Assembly: GCA_014384345.1 (NCBI GenBank)
Contig: JACNGB010000049.1
Location: 16,742-80,741 of the forward strand
Length of the DNA: 64,000 bases
Reading direction: 5' to 3'
Source of the DNA: Candidatus Thioglobus pontius
Lineage (GTDB): Bacteria; Pseudomonadota; Gammaproteobacteria; PS1; Pseudothioglobaceae
Numbering within the stretch: position 1 is the stretch's first letter; the number at the start of each line of letters is the position of its first letter. Positions 1 through 9,046 of the stretch are shown one piece after another. The translations under genes were made by a program, and so were the position numbers. The notes under the pieces were generated by a model. That model was not told the DNA's origin, did no database searches, and saw only the letters and a program-made list of their open reading frames with translations.

Positions 1-213
1 AGATTTTCCCGCTTGCTGACATACTTGTAAATAATCAAGCGTCGCCTCAGGCCTAGTAAAGTCAATCACCACATCAAACTGATTAGTCACTGCCGCTAAG
101 TTATCACCTTTGTCTAGCGTTGCACCCAATGTTGCTTTATCGTTTTGATTAATGGACTCAATAATCGTTTGACCCATGCGCCCTGAAGCACCAACCACTG
201 CAATTTTTGTCAT
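1..213 (-). CDS. dapB: 4-hydroxy-tetrahydrodipicolinate reductase, N-terminal part
   Basis: Only the first 71 codons are in the window; the gene runs off the left edge. The reverse strand from the ATG at 213 reads MTKIAVVGASGRMGQ, the N-terminal Rossmann dinucleotide-binding motif of DapB, followed by DVVIDFTRPEAT, which fits the family's conserved strand and loop after the cofactor site. DapB reduces the dihydrodipicolinate precursor with NAD(P)H in the cytoplasmic lysine and meso-diaminopimelate pathway. It is not in the supplied ORF track because it is cut off. The next gene upstream, lig, is on the same strand 36 nt away. Confidence 0.93.
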   Translation of the reverse strand, partial: MTKIAVVGASGRMGQTIIESINQNDKATLGATLDKGDNLAAVTNQFDVVIDFTRPEATLDYLQVCQQAGKS

Positions 214-249
214 GTTTTGCCTACCTTATTAATTCAAATCAAGCTTCAA

Positions 250-1077
250 TTATTCTGTTCTAACTCTTAAATACACCGGATATTTATAGTTACCTTTGTT
301 TGTGAAGCCATAATATTTGAAAGTAATTTTACTACCAATAGCGGGTGGATTAGCTCTGTCTTTATCTTTAAATCCTGAGCCAACTTTAAGTTGTTTGCCG
401 TTATCATCCTGACAAAGAACCGAGCCCATTTTCCCTAAATATTTACCCTTACCTGGCAGCACCTTTAACACCACACATTCGGTATCAGAATATTGTTTAA
501 CCTTTAAGGCTGAAGATAATCGCCCTGTTGCATATAAACTATCCGGATTGCGCACCACTACCCCTTCACCTTTGTTACTAACCACTTCAGCTAAAAAATC
601 CTGTAGTTTCTGTTGATCGGTAATTTCGGTTTGCTTAAGCACTTTAAGATGTGTCACAAAATTCTGGTCTAAATAAGCGTTTAATACATCTAGCCTTGCC
701 AACAAACCACCAGACTGATTTGGCACTTCAAAAATATTATGAGTAATTTGCTGCCAACGATAATTTGAATCTTTGCTGCGTACAATCGATGAAATATTTT
801 CAAAATCTCCCCGCTTAGTCCATAGCTCGCCATCAACGGAAAATGGTGGATAATTTTGAGTAAACCAGGTCGGCGGGTTGAGGCGCTTTCCACCTCGCGT
901 TAGTAATTCTTGCCCCGTCCAAAAACCTCGAATACCGTCGAGCTTTTCACTCATCACCCAGCCGACGACCTCTTTAGAGTCATCATAAGTTTTAAGTAAA
1001 AACAAGTCTGGCTTGTTCGCCAGACTATTGCAGGACAAGAACAGTGCAATGATTAACGAAATAAACCGATTAATCAT
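250..1077 (-). CDS. lig: ATP-dependent DNA ligase with N-terminal signal sequence (LigE-like)
   Basis: This 275-residue protein has the nucleotidyltransferase ligase motif KLDGIRG, with the adenylated lysine near residue 45. Further conserved segments follow: GEGVVVRNP (motif IV) and LKVKQY (motif V). The C-terminal part (KVGSGF to ITFKYYGF) looks like the short OB-fold of minimal bacterial ATP ligases. The first ~20 residues are a hydrophobic signal-like segment (ISLIIALFLSCNSLA), so the enzyme is probably exported to the periplasm, as known for LigE-type ligases. It would be an accessory enzyme beside the replicative NAD+-dependent LigA. It starts at an ATG and lies 12 nt after kdsA on the same strand, so the two may be co-transcribed. 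Confidence 0.88.
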   Translation of the reverse strand: MINRFISLIIALFLSCNSLANKPDLFLLKTYDDSKEVVGWVMSEKLDGIRGFWTGQELLTRGGKRLNPPTWFTQNYPPFSVDGELWTKRGDFENISSIVRSKDSNYRWQQITHNIFEVPNQSGGLLARLDVLNAYLDQNFVTHLKVLKQTEITDQQKLQDFLAEVVSNKGEGVVVRNPDSLYATGRLSSALKVKQYSDTECVVLKVLPGKGKYLGKMGSVLCQDDNGKQLKVGSGFKDKDRANPPAIGSKITFKYYGFTNKGNYKYPVYLRVRTE

Positions 1078-1089
1078 TGCACTTAGCCA

Positions 1090-1926
1090 TTAGCTTAACT
1101 GATCTTCCAAAAAACCGTTTTGTTTGGTAATGGTATCAATATCTTTAAGCGTTTTAAGCATGTCTGCCATTTTGTGAATCGGGATCATATTCGGACCATC
1201 ACTGAGTGCATTTTCAGGATCTGGGTGAGTTTCCATAAAAAAGCCACTCACACCAACGGCTGCTGCCGCTCTTGCTAATACTGGCACCATCTCGCGCTGA
1301 CCACCCGAAGTCAGACCGTTTCCACCGGGCTGCTGCACTGAATGCGTAGCATCAAACACCACTGGCTGACCAGTTGAGCGCATGGTTGACAAACCGCGCA
1401 TGTCGGATACCAGTGTATTGTAGCCAAATGAGGTGCCTCGATCACAAATGGTGATTTGTTGATTGCCTACTTCAAACGCCTTATCAACAACATTTTGCAT
1501 GTCCCATGGCGCTTGAAATTGACCTTTTTTAATATTAACTGGAATACCTTGACTACACACATTTTGAATGAAGTTTGTTTGGCGCACTAAAAAAGCCGGT
1601 GTTTGCATCATATCAACCACATCTGCCACTTCGTCAAGCGGCGTATCTTCGTGCACGTCTGTCAACACTGGCACGCCAATTTCAGTTTTAACTTTTTCTA
1701 AAATTCGTAAACCTTCTTCAATGCCCAAACCTCTAAAACTACCCGTACTAGAGCGATTAGCTTTATCGTAAGATGATTTGTAAATAAAGTTAATACCTAG
1801 TGCGTCCGTTACATTTTTTAAATGCTCTGCTGTACCAAGCGCTAGCTCTTCTGATTCAATCACACAAGGGCCGGAAATCAAGAAAAAAGGTTGATCAATA
1901 CCAACTTCAAAATCTAATAGTTTCAT
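1090..1926 (-). CDS. kdsA: 3-deoxy-8-phosphooctulonate synthase
   Basis: KdsA condenses phosphoenolpyruvate with arabinose-5-phosphate to give KDO-8-phosphate for the LPS inner core. The protein shows the family signatures [10 protein letters not shown] near the start, [20 protein letters not shown], the central INIKKGQF-type segment ([12 protein letters not shown]) and [16 protein letters not shown] near the end. The ORF track begins 11 codons earlier, but MKLLDFEVG at 1926 fits the family N-terminus, giving 278 residues, the usual size. kdsB lies 12 kb away rather than next to it. Confidence 0.96.
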   Translation of the reverse strand: MKLLDFEVGIDQPFFLISGPCVIESEELALGTAEHLKNVTDALGINFIYKSSYDKANRSSTGSFRGLGIEEGLRILEKVKTEIGVPVLTDVHEDTPLDEVADVVDMMQTPAFLVRQTNFIQNVCSQGIPVNIKKGQFQAPWDMQNVVDKAFEVGNQQITICDRGTSFGYNTLVSDMRGLSTMRSTGQPVVFDATHSVQQPGGNGLTSGGQREMVPVLARAAAAVGVSGFFMETHPDPENALSDGPNMIPIHKMADMLKTLKDIDTITKQNGFLEDQLS

Positions 1927-2014
1927 CGTAATAAAAATGGTTAAAAGTGATAAGGTCAATTATAAGCCAAACAATTCATTTAAAATGCTTAGCATTCAGA
2001 AATAAATTTCAATC

Positions 2015-2812
2015 ATGACAAACACACCTGACATTCTAAAAAAAATCATTGCTCGAAAAGAGCAAGAGATCAAAGAGGCACTCAAGCATGCTTCTTACGA
2101 CAAAATGATGGAAAAAGCTTACGAAGATCGCGCCACACGTGATTTTTATCAGGCACTTAAAAATAAGGCCGATCTTAAGCAAAATGCCATTATTGCTGAG
2201 ATTAAAAAAGCCTCCCCTTCAAAAGGTGTACTGCGTGAGAATTTTAATGTGGCCGAAATCGCAAAAAGTTACGAACAACATGGCGCCGCTTGCTTGTCAG
2301 TATTAACCGACAAAGACTTCTTTCAAGGTGATGACAAATACGTAACTGAAGCTAGATCTGTAGTCAATTTACCTGTGTTGCGTAAAGAATTTATTATTGA
2401 ACCATACCAAGTGTTTCAATCAAGAGTTTTGGGCGCAGATTGTATTTTGCTCATTGCTGCTTGCCTTGATGACCAACGCATGGAAGATTTAGCCATGTTG
2501 GCTATTTCTTGCCACATGGATGTATTAATTGAAGTGCACAATCTTGAAGAGCTTAAGCGCGTCCAACAATTACGCCTACCAATGGTGGGCATTAACAACC
2601 GTGATTTACGAACTTTTGATGTTACCTTGCAAACCACGATTGGCCTATTAGAAGCCATTGACGACGATACACTCGTTATTACTGAAAGCGGCATTCTAGG
2701 TGCAGAAGATGTCAAACTCATGAAAGAACATGACATTCATTCATTTTTAGTGGGTGAGGCGTTTATGCGTCAAGACAACCCAGGGCAGGCATTAGCAGAT
2801 ATTTTTGCCTAA
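2015..2812 (+). CDS. trpC: Indole-3-glycerol-phosphate synthase
   Basis: TrpC is a cytoplasmic TIM-barrel enzyme that closes the indole ring in tryptophan synthesis. At 265 residues it is full length for a monofunctional TrpC. Family motifs are IIAEIKKASPSKG (catalytic lysine, about residue 60), LSVLTDKDFFQG, VLRKEFIIEPYQ, VGINNRDLRTF and ITESGI. No trpD or trpG is adjacent. Instead an OsmC-family gene follows after 15 nt, a grouping that also occurs in other gammaproteobacteria. Confidence 0.97.
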   Translation: MTNTPDILKKIIARKEQEIKEALKHASYDKMMEKAYEDRATRDFYQALKNKADLKQNAIIAEIKKASPSKGVLRENFNVAEIAKSYEQHGAACLSVLTDKDFFQGDDKYVTEARSVVNLPVLRKEFIIEPYQVFQSRVLGADCILLIAACLDDQRMEDLAMLAISCHMDVLIEVHNLEELKRVQQLRLPMVGINNRDLRTFDVTLQTTIGLLEAIDDDTLVITESGILGAEDVKLMKEHDIHSFLVGEAFMRQDNPGQALADIFA

Positions 2813-2827
2813 AATAGGAATAACAAC

Positions 2828-3241
2828 ATGAACACAACAGTTAAATGGATTGATGGCATGATGATGGTGGGCGAATCTGCCAGTGGACACGCCATTGTGA
2901 TGGACGGCCCTGAAGAGTTAGGTGGTAATAATTTAGGGGTTAGACCTATGGAGATGCTGCTACTTGGCATGGGCGGCTGCACCACGGTTGATGTGATCTC
3001 AACCCTAAAAAAGATGCGAGAAGTGGTTGATGATTGTCGCGTTGAAATTTCAGCTGAGCGTGCTGATGAACATCCTAAGGTATTTACTAAAATTCACCTG
3101 CATTTTGTTATCAGTGGCAACAACCTCAACGAGAAAAAAATAGCCAAAGCAGTTAGCTTGTCAGCTGATAAATACTGCTCTGCTTCAATCATGCTTGGAA
3201 AAATGGCTGACGTTACTCACGATTTTTCTATCAATGACTAA
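2828..3241 (+). CDS. OsmC family protein
   Basis: A 137-residue OsmC/Ohr-type protein, probably of the YhfA subgroup. The two family cysteines are visible: one in GMGGCTTVDVIS (about residue 58) and one in ADKYCSASIML (about residue 119). Known OsmC/Ohr proteins reduce organic hydroperoxides with such a pair as a cytoplasmic dimer. The YhfA subgroup has no firmly established substrate, so the peroxidase role is inference. It lies 15 nt after trpC and overlaps the next small gene by 8 nt. Confidence 0.88.
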   Translation: MNTTVKWIDGMMMVGESASGHAIVMDGPEELGGNNLGVRPMEMLLLGMGGCTTVDVISTLKKMREVVDDCRVEISAERADEHPKVFTKIHLHFVISGNNLNEKKIAKAVSLSADKYCSASIMLGKMADVTHDFSIND

Positions 3242-3455
3242 CAACTGGGGCTGGCTCGGCACCATTACTGGTATAACCGGAGGTTTACTAGTGGCGCTCA
3301 ATTTTGAGTATTCTAAATTTGGCTACCTATTTTTCATGGTATCAGCCATTAGCTGGATCATTCAAGGCGCTAAAAATAACGACAAATCGTTAGTGCTACT
3401 AAATGCTGTTTTTGTTTGTGTCAACACTCTAGGACTTTATCATTGGTTTCTTTAA
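3234..3455 (+). CDS. Small integral membrane protein, three predicted membrane segments
   Basis: The track ORF begins at 3195 inside the OsmC gene, but the ATG at 3234 gives MTNNWGWLGTITG, a more natural start. The 73-residue product has three hydrophobic stretches, at about residues 6-22, 27-42 and 50-70. It resembles a family of small inner-membrane proteins ending in N-x-LG-x-Y-x-W that recalls part of PnuC transporters. I cannot assign a function. The gene overlaps its upstream neighbour by 8 nt and probably its downstream neighbour by 13 nt, so the three look translationally coupled. Confidence 0.7.
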   Translation: MTNNWGWLGTITGITGGLLVALNFEYSKFGYLFFMVSAISWIIQGAKNNDKSLVLLNAVFVCVNTLGLYHWFL

Positions 3456-3871
3456 AGCAGCTTAGTAAGGCGTTACTATTATTATCGCTTGGATTCGCAC
3501 AAGTAGCATTTGCTGAAAATACAACCAATGAAACCATTAACGTTGCTGATGAGATTGAATCCATTAACTATGAAATCCTAGATTTAGAAGTCAGCTATGA
3601 AATGGGTGAAGATGTGTACGATGTCAATCTTGAAGCAACGGATATTCAAAACGAGCTCTTGTTTCATGAATATCAACTTGGCACCCCTAAAGATGAAAAC
3701 AGCAATTGGAATGAATCAGAGCAAGCCATTCTTGATGCAAAAATTAAACTTCAGGCCTTGCAAGAGAAAATTAAACTAGAAGGAGACTGGGGTCAACTGC
3801 GCTTTAGAATGATTGATTTTAAAGGAGATGACCCTGGCGCACTCAAACTTCGCTATAACTACGGTTTTTGA
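3443..3871 (+). CDS. Putative exported coiled-coil protein of unknown function
   Basis: The track ORF starts at 3416, but those first residues are polar and precede a good signal peptide. A TTG at 3443, 8 nt after an AGGA, gives VSLKQLSKALLLLSLGFAQVAFA followed by AEN, a typical signal peptidase I site. The mature part is acidic and helical (EIESINYEILDLEVSYEMGE, LDAKIKLQALQEKIK) with no cysteine, so a short periplasmic coiled-coil protein is likely. No family is recognised. The start choice is tentative. Confidence 0.55.
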   Translation: MVSLKQLSKALLLLSLGFAQVAFAENTTNETINVADEIESINYEILDLEVSYEMGEDVYDVNLEATDIQNELLFHEYQLGTPKDENSNWNESEQAILDAKIKLQALQEKIKLEGDWGQLRFRMIDFKGDDPGALKLRYNYGF

Positions 3872-3920
3872 AACTGGCTATTTAAATTTAAAATATTTAG
3901 CGTATAATATTTTTTTTCAT

Positions 3921-4012
3921 GGAGAGTTGGCCGAGTGGCTGAAGGCGCGCCCCTGCTAAGGGTGTATAGGGTTTATCCCCTATCGAGGGTTCAAATCCCT
4001 CACTCTCCGCCA
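3921..4012 (+). tRNA. tRNA-Ser(GCU)
   Basis: The sequence folds as a class II tRNA. The acceptor arm GGAGAGT pairs with ACTCTCC, followed by discriminator G and an encoded CCA (4010-4012). The D arm is intact, the anticodon loop CTGCTAA has anticodon GCT, the long variable arm (TATAGGG...CCCTATA) is typical of serine tRNAs, and the T arm has GGTTCAAATCC. A -10-like TATAAT lies at 3903-3908. thiG begins 22 nt downstream. Confidence 0.97.
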
Positions 4013-4034
4013 TAATTAATAAACCTTTATCATT

Positions 4035-4814
4035 ATGACTGATGCACCTCTAGTAATTGCCGGAAAAACTTATAATTCTCGCTTACTGGTTGGCTCAGGA
4101 AAGTATAAGGATTTAACCGAAACAAAACTCGCAACTGATGCAGCTGAAGCTGACATTATTACTGTTGCCATTCGTCGTACTAACATTGGCCAGGATGAAA
4201 ACGAACCGAATTTACTTGATGTTATCTCGCCAGATAAGTACACCATTTTGCCAAATACAGCAGGCTGCTACACGGCTAAAGATGCTGTGCGCACTTGCCA
4301 ATTAGCGCGCGAATTATTAGGCGGGCACAACTTAGTGAAGCTTGAAGTGCTGGGCGATGAAAAAACCCTATATCCAAACATTGTTGAAACACTAGCAGCC
4401 GCAAAAACACTAGTTAACGACGGCTTTGATGTCATGGTTTACACCAGTGACGACCCAATTGTTGCTAAAGAGCTTGAGAATATCGGTTGTGCCGCCGTAA
4501 TGCCACTCGCCTCACTGATTGGCTCAGGCCAAGGCATTGCCAACCCTGCCAACATCAAATTAATCAAAGAACAAGCTAAAGTGCCTGTATTGGTTGATGC
4601 AGGTATTGGCTGTGCCACGGATGCAGCGCGCGCAATGGAGCTTGGTTGTGATGGCGTCCTAATGAACTCTGCTATTGCCAATGCGCAAGACCCTATTTTG
4701 ATGGCCAGTGCAATGAAACATGCAGTGATTGCTGGCAGAGAGTCCTACCTAGCAGGAAGAATGATGAAAAAAGCTTACGCTTCTGCCTCCTCACCGATGG
4801 AAAACTTAATCTAA
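4035..4814 (+). CDS. thiG: Thiazole synthase
   Basis: ThiG builds the thiazole phosphate of thiamine from deoxyxylulose phosphate, dehydroglycine and ThiS thiocarboxylate. The 259-residue TIM barrel has the Schiff-base lysine in LVKLEVLGD (about residue 99). It also has [40 protein letters not shown] and the end signature [17 protein letters not shown]. No other thi gene is adjacent; thiS lies 44 kb away at 48555. The gene is followed by an intrinsic terminator and has no visible TPP riboswitch, since the upstream space is taken by tRNA-Ser. Confidence 0.97.
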   Translation: MTDAPLVIAGKTYNSRLLVGSGKYKDLTETKLATDAAEADIITVAIRRTNIGQDENEPNLLDVISPDKYTILPNTAGCYTAKDAVRTCQLARELLGGHNLVKLEVLGDEKTLYPNIVETLAAAKTLVNDGFDVMVYTSDDPIVAKELENIGCAAVMPLASLIGSGQGIANPANIKLIKEQAKVPVLVDAGIGCATDAARAMELGCDGVLMNSAIANAQDPILMASAMKHAVIAGRESYLAGRMMKKAYASASSPMENLI

Positions 4815-4834
4815 AAAAACTTAAAGATTCAAGT

Positions 4835-4868
4835 AAAAAATACCGATAAATTAGCGGTATTTTTTTTC
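4835..4868 (+). terminator. Intrinsic terminator after thiG
   Basis: The stem AAATACCG and CGGTATTT encloses a short AT loop and is followed by a run of eight T on the plus strand. The A run on the left arm means it could also end transcription of the convergent gene at 4877-5197. Confidence 0.85.
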
Positions 4869-4876
4869 AATTCAAA

Positions 4877-5197
4877 TTACTCTAAAAAGCTTTCAGGCTC
4901 TTTTTCTGATTCTGGCTTTTTAGTTCTTTTGGCAGGTTTGGCCAACACCTCTAAGTAAAACGTATCCAGGCCTTCATCATGCGCCTCTGCAATAACTTTG
5001 TTAATTTCTGACACATGAATAAAACCAGCAGAGGCTTCATCCGCACCAAAGCGGCAGTCAAAATCCCAAAAGTCCGTATCATTAGGTAATTTTTTATTGC
5101 GTTCACGCTTAATATATTTTTTTAACTCATGCTTAATGGCATCTGCCACTCTAGGTCTTTGTTTTTTAGGATGGGAAAAGCTGAATGTCTTTTTCAT
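4877..5197 (-). CDS. DUF6172-like small conserved protein
   Basis: A 106-residue soluble protein with a basic N-terminal half (KKQRPRVADAIKHELKKYIKRERNKK) and a central WDFDCRFGADEA segment, ending in a lysine-rich tail. I associate this pattern with the uncharacterised DUF6172 family, from memory rather than a search. No catalytic motif is apparent; the single cysteine lies in the conserved FDCRFG. It is convergent with thiG and shares its terminator region. The role is unknown. Confidence 0.6.
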   Translation of the reverse strand: MKKTFSFSHPKKQRPRVADAIKHELKKYIKRERNKKLPNDTDFWDFDCRFGADEASAGFIHVSEINKVIAEAHDEGLDTFYLEVLAKPAKRTKKPESEKEPESFLE

Positions 5198-5257
5198 GGC
5201 GCTTAGATAATAATAATTAAGTTGTTATTTTAAGCGAGACTTAAAACAGTATTTAAG

Positions 5258-6577
5258 TTAATCCAACTCTTTCAATTCAGTGGTGTTGTTTATAAAGATA
5301 AAACCATCGTAACGTCTCGGCAAAATACTGGGCACATAGTGTTTTGACTTTTCATGGTCTGGATCGTAAACAACGCCAATAGCTCGGTGTTGACGATATT
5401 GGTTAAGCAATAAATTTGCCCGATCTTTGTTGTTAAACAATAAGTAAAAACTAGGTTTGCTGATCTGACTTAATATTTGCTCATAACTCCCATCAACACC
5501 AATAGGAACAGTCATTACTTGCATGGGCTCACCCCAACTATGTGCCGCAGACACTTTTCCTTGATTCGTGCCAAACCCTAGAATAAACACTCGGCGTTCT
5601 CCAAATTCGGCTCTGCTCAAATGACCAATATTATTTAAACCACTTGAATACATGGGCGTAGCTCTTGCATCGCCCACATGTGTATTATGTGCCCAAATAA
5701 TACCCTTAGATTGATCGCCGTGCAAAGCTAGCAATCGCTTGATTGATAACCACATGTGGCCGGCACGACTATTCCAGGAGTCGGTATTTTTATCAAGATC
5801 ACTTAAACGGTAAAAAGATTCGGCATTTTTAACAATTAGTGCATTTTGCTCAGCCTGAAAAAAATCAAATTCTTTAAAAGTATTATTAGTCGCAACAAGA
5901 TAATGCAGAAGATTAGCAACAGCAGTCAAACCCTGTTGACATGAAAAATCGCCACGTGCTATGTTTTGCTCCCAATATTGGCGATACCTCCTGGTAAAGC
6001 ACTTAAGATTTTGATTAACTTGGGTGTAATAATGAGGAAAATATTGATCGATAAATACCAACAGCCCGTCAATAGCATCCTGTTGTTCGTATACGTCCAT
6101 GCCATAAATACCCACTTTTTCATGATCAGGCAAATTAAAGTTATATTTTCTTAGCCACTCGGCAAGATTTTCAATATAACTATTTTTCCACATCCACTCT
6201 GGCCAACGGTTAAAAGTGTGCAAAACCTCTCTAGCCGATGATAAAGAATTTGAGGTATTTTTAACATACTGATTTAAACGAGCAATTGAAGCCCAATCAC
6301 CCTCCACAACAATAAAATTAAATTTCTTTTCACGGATTAGACGCTTGGTAATTTCCAGACGCTTAGCGTAAAACTCTGCACTGCCATGCGATGATTCTCC
6401 CAGCATTACTAATTGACGATCACCCATTAACTCAATCATTTCATTCAGACTGCTTGTAGTGATTAATGGCTTCGCCTTAGATGAAAAATATCCAAGCAGG
6501 TAATCGTCTGAAGGTACTGCATTAGCAAAAGTGACTGATGAAAACAGAATGATGAAAAATAGCCTTATCTTTTTCAT
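5258..6577 (-). CDS. Erythromycin esterase family protein, exported
   Basis: About 439 residues with an N-terminal signal peptide (IRLFFIILFSSVTFANA). Family motifs are LVMLGESSHGSAEFY (catalytic histidine region), FIVVEGDWAS and, in the C-terminal part, WAHNTHVGDARATPM. The track starts at an upstream codon; the ATG at 6577 (MKKIRLFF) is preferred because the signal peptide follows at once. Members are hydrolases of varied or unknown substrate, and only some inactivate macrolides. A periplasmic location makes a resistance role unproven. It is a single gene, divergent from bioF. Confidence 0.8.
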   Translation of the reverse strand: MKKIRLFFIILFSSVTFANAVPSDDYLLGYFSSKAKPLITTSSLNEMIELMGDRQLVMLGESSHGSAEFYAKRLEITKRLIREKKFNFIVVEGDWASIARLNQYVKNTSNSLSSAREVLHTFNRWPEWMWKNSYIENLAEWLRKYNFNLPDHEKVGIYGMDVYEQQDAIDGLLVFIDQYFPHYYTQVNQNLKCFTRRYRQYWEQNIARGDFSCQQGLTAVANLLHYLVATNNTFKEFDFFQAEQNALIVKNAESFYRLSDLDKNTDSWNSRAGHMWLSIKRLLALHGDQSKGIIWAHNTHVGDARATPMYSSGLNNIGHLSRAEFGERRVFILGFGTNQGKVSAAHSWGEPMQVMTVPIGVDGSYEQILSQISKPSFYLLFNNKDRANLLLNQYRQHRAIGVVYDPDHEKSKHYVPSILPRRYDGFIFINNTTELKELD

Positions 6578-6655
6578 AGTGATCAGCAAGTTTTACCAAA
6601 GAATAAGTTAATTCTACACTCATACAACGAACAAATAAATATTAAAATAAGGCTT

Positions 6656-7762
6656 ATGAATTTTTCAGAAAAATTATTAGCCATTAAAAAAAGCCATCTT
6701 TATCGATCAAGAAAAGTGTCTGAGAGTGCGCAAGATACACAAATAATAATCAATGGAAAATCACTGATTAATTTTTGTTCAAATGATTACCTGTCATTGG
6801 CTAACCACACCCTTGTTAAAGAATCACTCAAACAAGGGGTTGATAAGTTTGGTGTCGGCTCTGGCGCTTCCCATTTGGTCAGCGGACATTCTCGTGCCCA
6901 TCACGATCTAGAAGAGGCATTAGCCGACTACACGCAACAGGAGCGAGCCTTGCTATTCTCAACGGGCTATAGTGCTAATTTGGGTGTTTTTTCAGCGCTT
7001 AGCGATGAGCTAGACTGGGTATTACAAGACAAACTCAACCACGCATCACTCATTGATGCCAATCAGCTCATTGGTTTACCATTACAACGATATTTGCACA
7101 ATAATATCGAATCACTCAATAAAAAAATTAGCAAACAATCAGGTCAAGGCATGATTGTGACCGACAATATCTTTAGTATGGATGGTGACCAGGCAAATAT
7201 CGATGATTTACAAAAAATCTCAAATTTTTCTAATGCAGTTTTAATGCAGGATGATGCGCATGGATTTGGCGTATTTGAGCCAAATATTCCGAAAAATTCT
7301 ATTTATATGGCCACTTTAGGCAAAGCTGCAGGCACAATGGGCGCTTTTGTAGCTGGAAACGCTGATTTTATTGAATTTTTAATCCAAAAATCGCGCCCGT
7401 ACATCTACACCACCGCCATCTCGCCTGCCATTTGTACAGCAACACTCAAAAGTCTAGATTTAATCAAACAAGGTGAGCAAAAAGCTAAATTACTCGCCAA
7501 TATTGATTTTTTCCGAAATTTTTCCGAAGCTATCGGTCTGCCAATTTCCAAATCTAGTAGTGCCATTCAACCACTCATTATTGGCAATAGTGAAAAATCC
7601 CTAAAAATTAGTCAACAATTATTTGAACAGGGATTTTATGTCGGTGCCATCCGCCCACCAACTGTACCCAAAGGCACAGAGCGATTGAGAATCACCCTGA
7701 ATGCTAATCACTCTCAAAGTCAAATCGAACAGCTACTAGCTTGTATTAAAAATGCTCTATAG
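6656..7762 (+). CDS. bioF: 8-amino-7-oxononanoate synthase
   Basis: BioF is a PLP enzyme that joins pimeloyl-ACP and alanine in biotin synthesis. The 368-residue protein has FCSNDYLSLANH near the start, GVGSGASHLVSGH, the cofactor aspartate region MQDDAHGFGVF and the PLP lysine in MATLGKAAGTMGAF (about residue 224). It also has IRPPTVPKGTERLRITLNANH near the end. It overlaps bioH by 11 nt. bioB, bioA, bioC and bioD are not in the window. Confidence 0.96.
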   Translation: MNFSEKLLAIKKSHLYRSRKVSESAQDTQIIINGKSLINFCSNDYLSLANHTLVKESLKQGVDKFGVGSGASHLVSGHSRAHHDLEEALADYTQQERALLFSTGYSANLGVFSALSDELDWVLQDKLNHASLIDANQLIGLPLQRYLHNNIESLNKKISKQSGQGMIVTDNIFSMDGDQANIDDLQKISNFSNAVLMQDDAHGFGVFEPNIPKNSIYMATLGKAAGTMGAFVAGNADFIEFLIQKSRPYIYTTAISPAICTATLKSLDLIKQGEQKAKLLANIDFFRNFSEAIGLPISKSSSAIQPLIIGNSEKSLKISQQLFEQGFYVGAIRPPTVPKGTERLRITLNANHSQSQIEQLLACIKNAL

Positions 7763-8450
7763 TCAAACCACAGGCGTTGGCCCCAATCTTGTACTGCTTC
7801 ATGGTTGGGGCTTTAATTCAGATTTATTCGATAGTCTGATTGAAAAATACAAACATCAATATCGAATTACTAAAATTGACCTACCTGGTCATGGCAGAAG
7901 TGATGATGTTGCTGGAGGACTGGATGAATGGTGTGATGAAATTATTAAACTATTACCCAAAAAGCCAATTCTATTAGGCTGGTCATTGGGTGGATTGCTA
8001 GCCATTAATCTGGCTAAAAAAATCAAATTATCAAAATTAATTCTTGTAGCATCTACCCCAAATTTTGTACAGAATTCTCATTGGCAATACGGTATTAATG
8101 CTGATAATTTTCAACAGTTTTCTAATGCATTGTCACTTAATTTATCAAAAGGATTAAAGCGCTTTGTTAGTTTACAAACTCAAAATAAAAATCAGCTGAA
8201 AACTTTAAGTCAGTCAATTGATGCGCTGCCAGCAAGTGCAAGTGCGCTCAATCAGGGTTTGGAAATTTTATTAACCAGTGATTTAACCAAGCACTTTAAA
8301 CATCTATCAATTCCTATTGAAGCAACTCTAGGTAGTCGTGACACGCTCGTGCCACATGCAATCAAACAATGGTACTCAAATCAAAATATATCGGTATCGT
8401 TATTGGATACTGGCCACCTGCCTTTTTTACACAACGACTTTAAACTATGA
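7752..8450 (+). CDS. bioH: Pimeloyl-[acyl-carrier protein] methyl ester esterase
   Basis: An alpha/beta hydrolase of 232 residues with oxyanion motif LLHGWGFN, nucleophile elbow LGWSLGGLL (serine about residue 76), the acid in LGSRDTLVP and the histidine in DTGHLPFLHN. BioH frees pimeloyl-ACP from its methyl ester before BioF acts. The start overlaps bioF by 11 nt and the end overlaps the following gene by 4 nt, which supports an operon and the BioH assignment over a generic hydrolase. Confidence 0.9.
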   Translation: MLYSQTTGVGPNLVLLHGWGFNSDLFDSLIEKYKHQYRITKIDLPGHGRSDDVAGGLDEWCDEIIKLLPKKPILLGWSLGGLLAINLAKKIKLSKLILVASTPNFVQNSHWQYGINADNFQQFSNALSLNLSKGLKRFVSLQTQNKNQLKTLSQSIDALPASASALNQGLEILLTSDLTKHFKHLSIPIEATLGSRDTLVPHAIKQWYSNQNISVSLLDTGHLPFLHNDFKL

Positions 8451-9046
8451 ATAAAACTAAATCAATTGCACCAACTCTGCTAATTATATTTTTAGTATTT
8501 TGGGGTATTTTAGCGATCAATCCGATGTATCGAAATATCTGGTTTGCGGAAAATATTATTTTAATTATTTGTATTTCTTACTTAATATTTCATTATCCGT
8601 CCTATCAATTCTCTAATACTGCCTACTGGCTTATATTTATTTTTTGCATATTGCAAACTATTGGCGCGCACTACACCTATGCACAAGTGCCATTTGGATT
8701 TTGGGTGGCAGAACTGTTAGATTTACAAAGAAACCATTTTGATCGACTTGTGCATTTTGCATTTGGATTTTTAATTATTCTTCCATTTAAAGAAAAATTT
8801 GATCGCGTTGTTAGTTTTTCAAATCATCGTATTGAAACTTTTACGCTGGTTATGATTTTTATTGGCATTGGTGCCAGCTATGAAATACTAGAATGGTGGT
8901 ATGCAGAAATCTATGAACAAGACAGCGCATCCAACATGTTTCTCGGTTCTCAAGGTGATATTTGGGATGCTGAAAAAGATGTGTTTCTGTCAGGCTTAGG
9001 CGCTTGGCTTTTTCTAACCATATTCAACAAAGTTAAAAAACTATAA
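8447..9046 (+). CDS. DUF2238 / YjdF-like inner membrane protein
   Basis: A 199-residue protein with five or six hydrophobic segments. It carries the family signature residues: RNHFDRLVHFAFGFLI in the middle, then ASYEILEWW and GSQGDIWDAEKDVFLSGLGA towards the end, matching the YjdF/DUF2238 pattern of a charged QGDxWD loop between helices. In biotin operons of many bacteria this position holds bioC, but this protein has no methyltransferase features. It overlaps bioH by 4 nt. Its last codons lie in a palindrome shared with the convergent gene. Confidence 0.75.
   Translation: MNKTKSIAPTLLIIFLVFWGILAINPMYRNIWFAENIILIICISYLIFHYPSYQFSNTAYWLIFIFCILQTIGAHYTYAQVPFGFWVAELLDLQRNHFDRLVHFAFGFLIILPFKEKFDRVVSFSNHRIETFTLVMIFIGIGASYEILEWWYAEIYEQDSASNMFLGSQGDIWDAEKDVFLSGLGAWLFLTIFNKVKKL

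Noticed and set aside
1984-1997. Small inverted repeat AATGCT-AGCATT before trpC
   Set aside because: Six-bp arms in AT-rich sequence, no promoter context or second copy.
2416-2736. 106-codon minus-strand ORF within trpC
   Set aside because: Shadow of trpC; Ser/Met-rich translation without family features.
3872-4034. TPP riboswitch before thiG
   Set aside because: The space is occupied by tRNA-Ser and only 22 nt remain before thiG.
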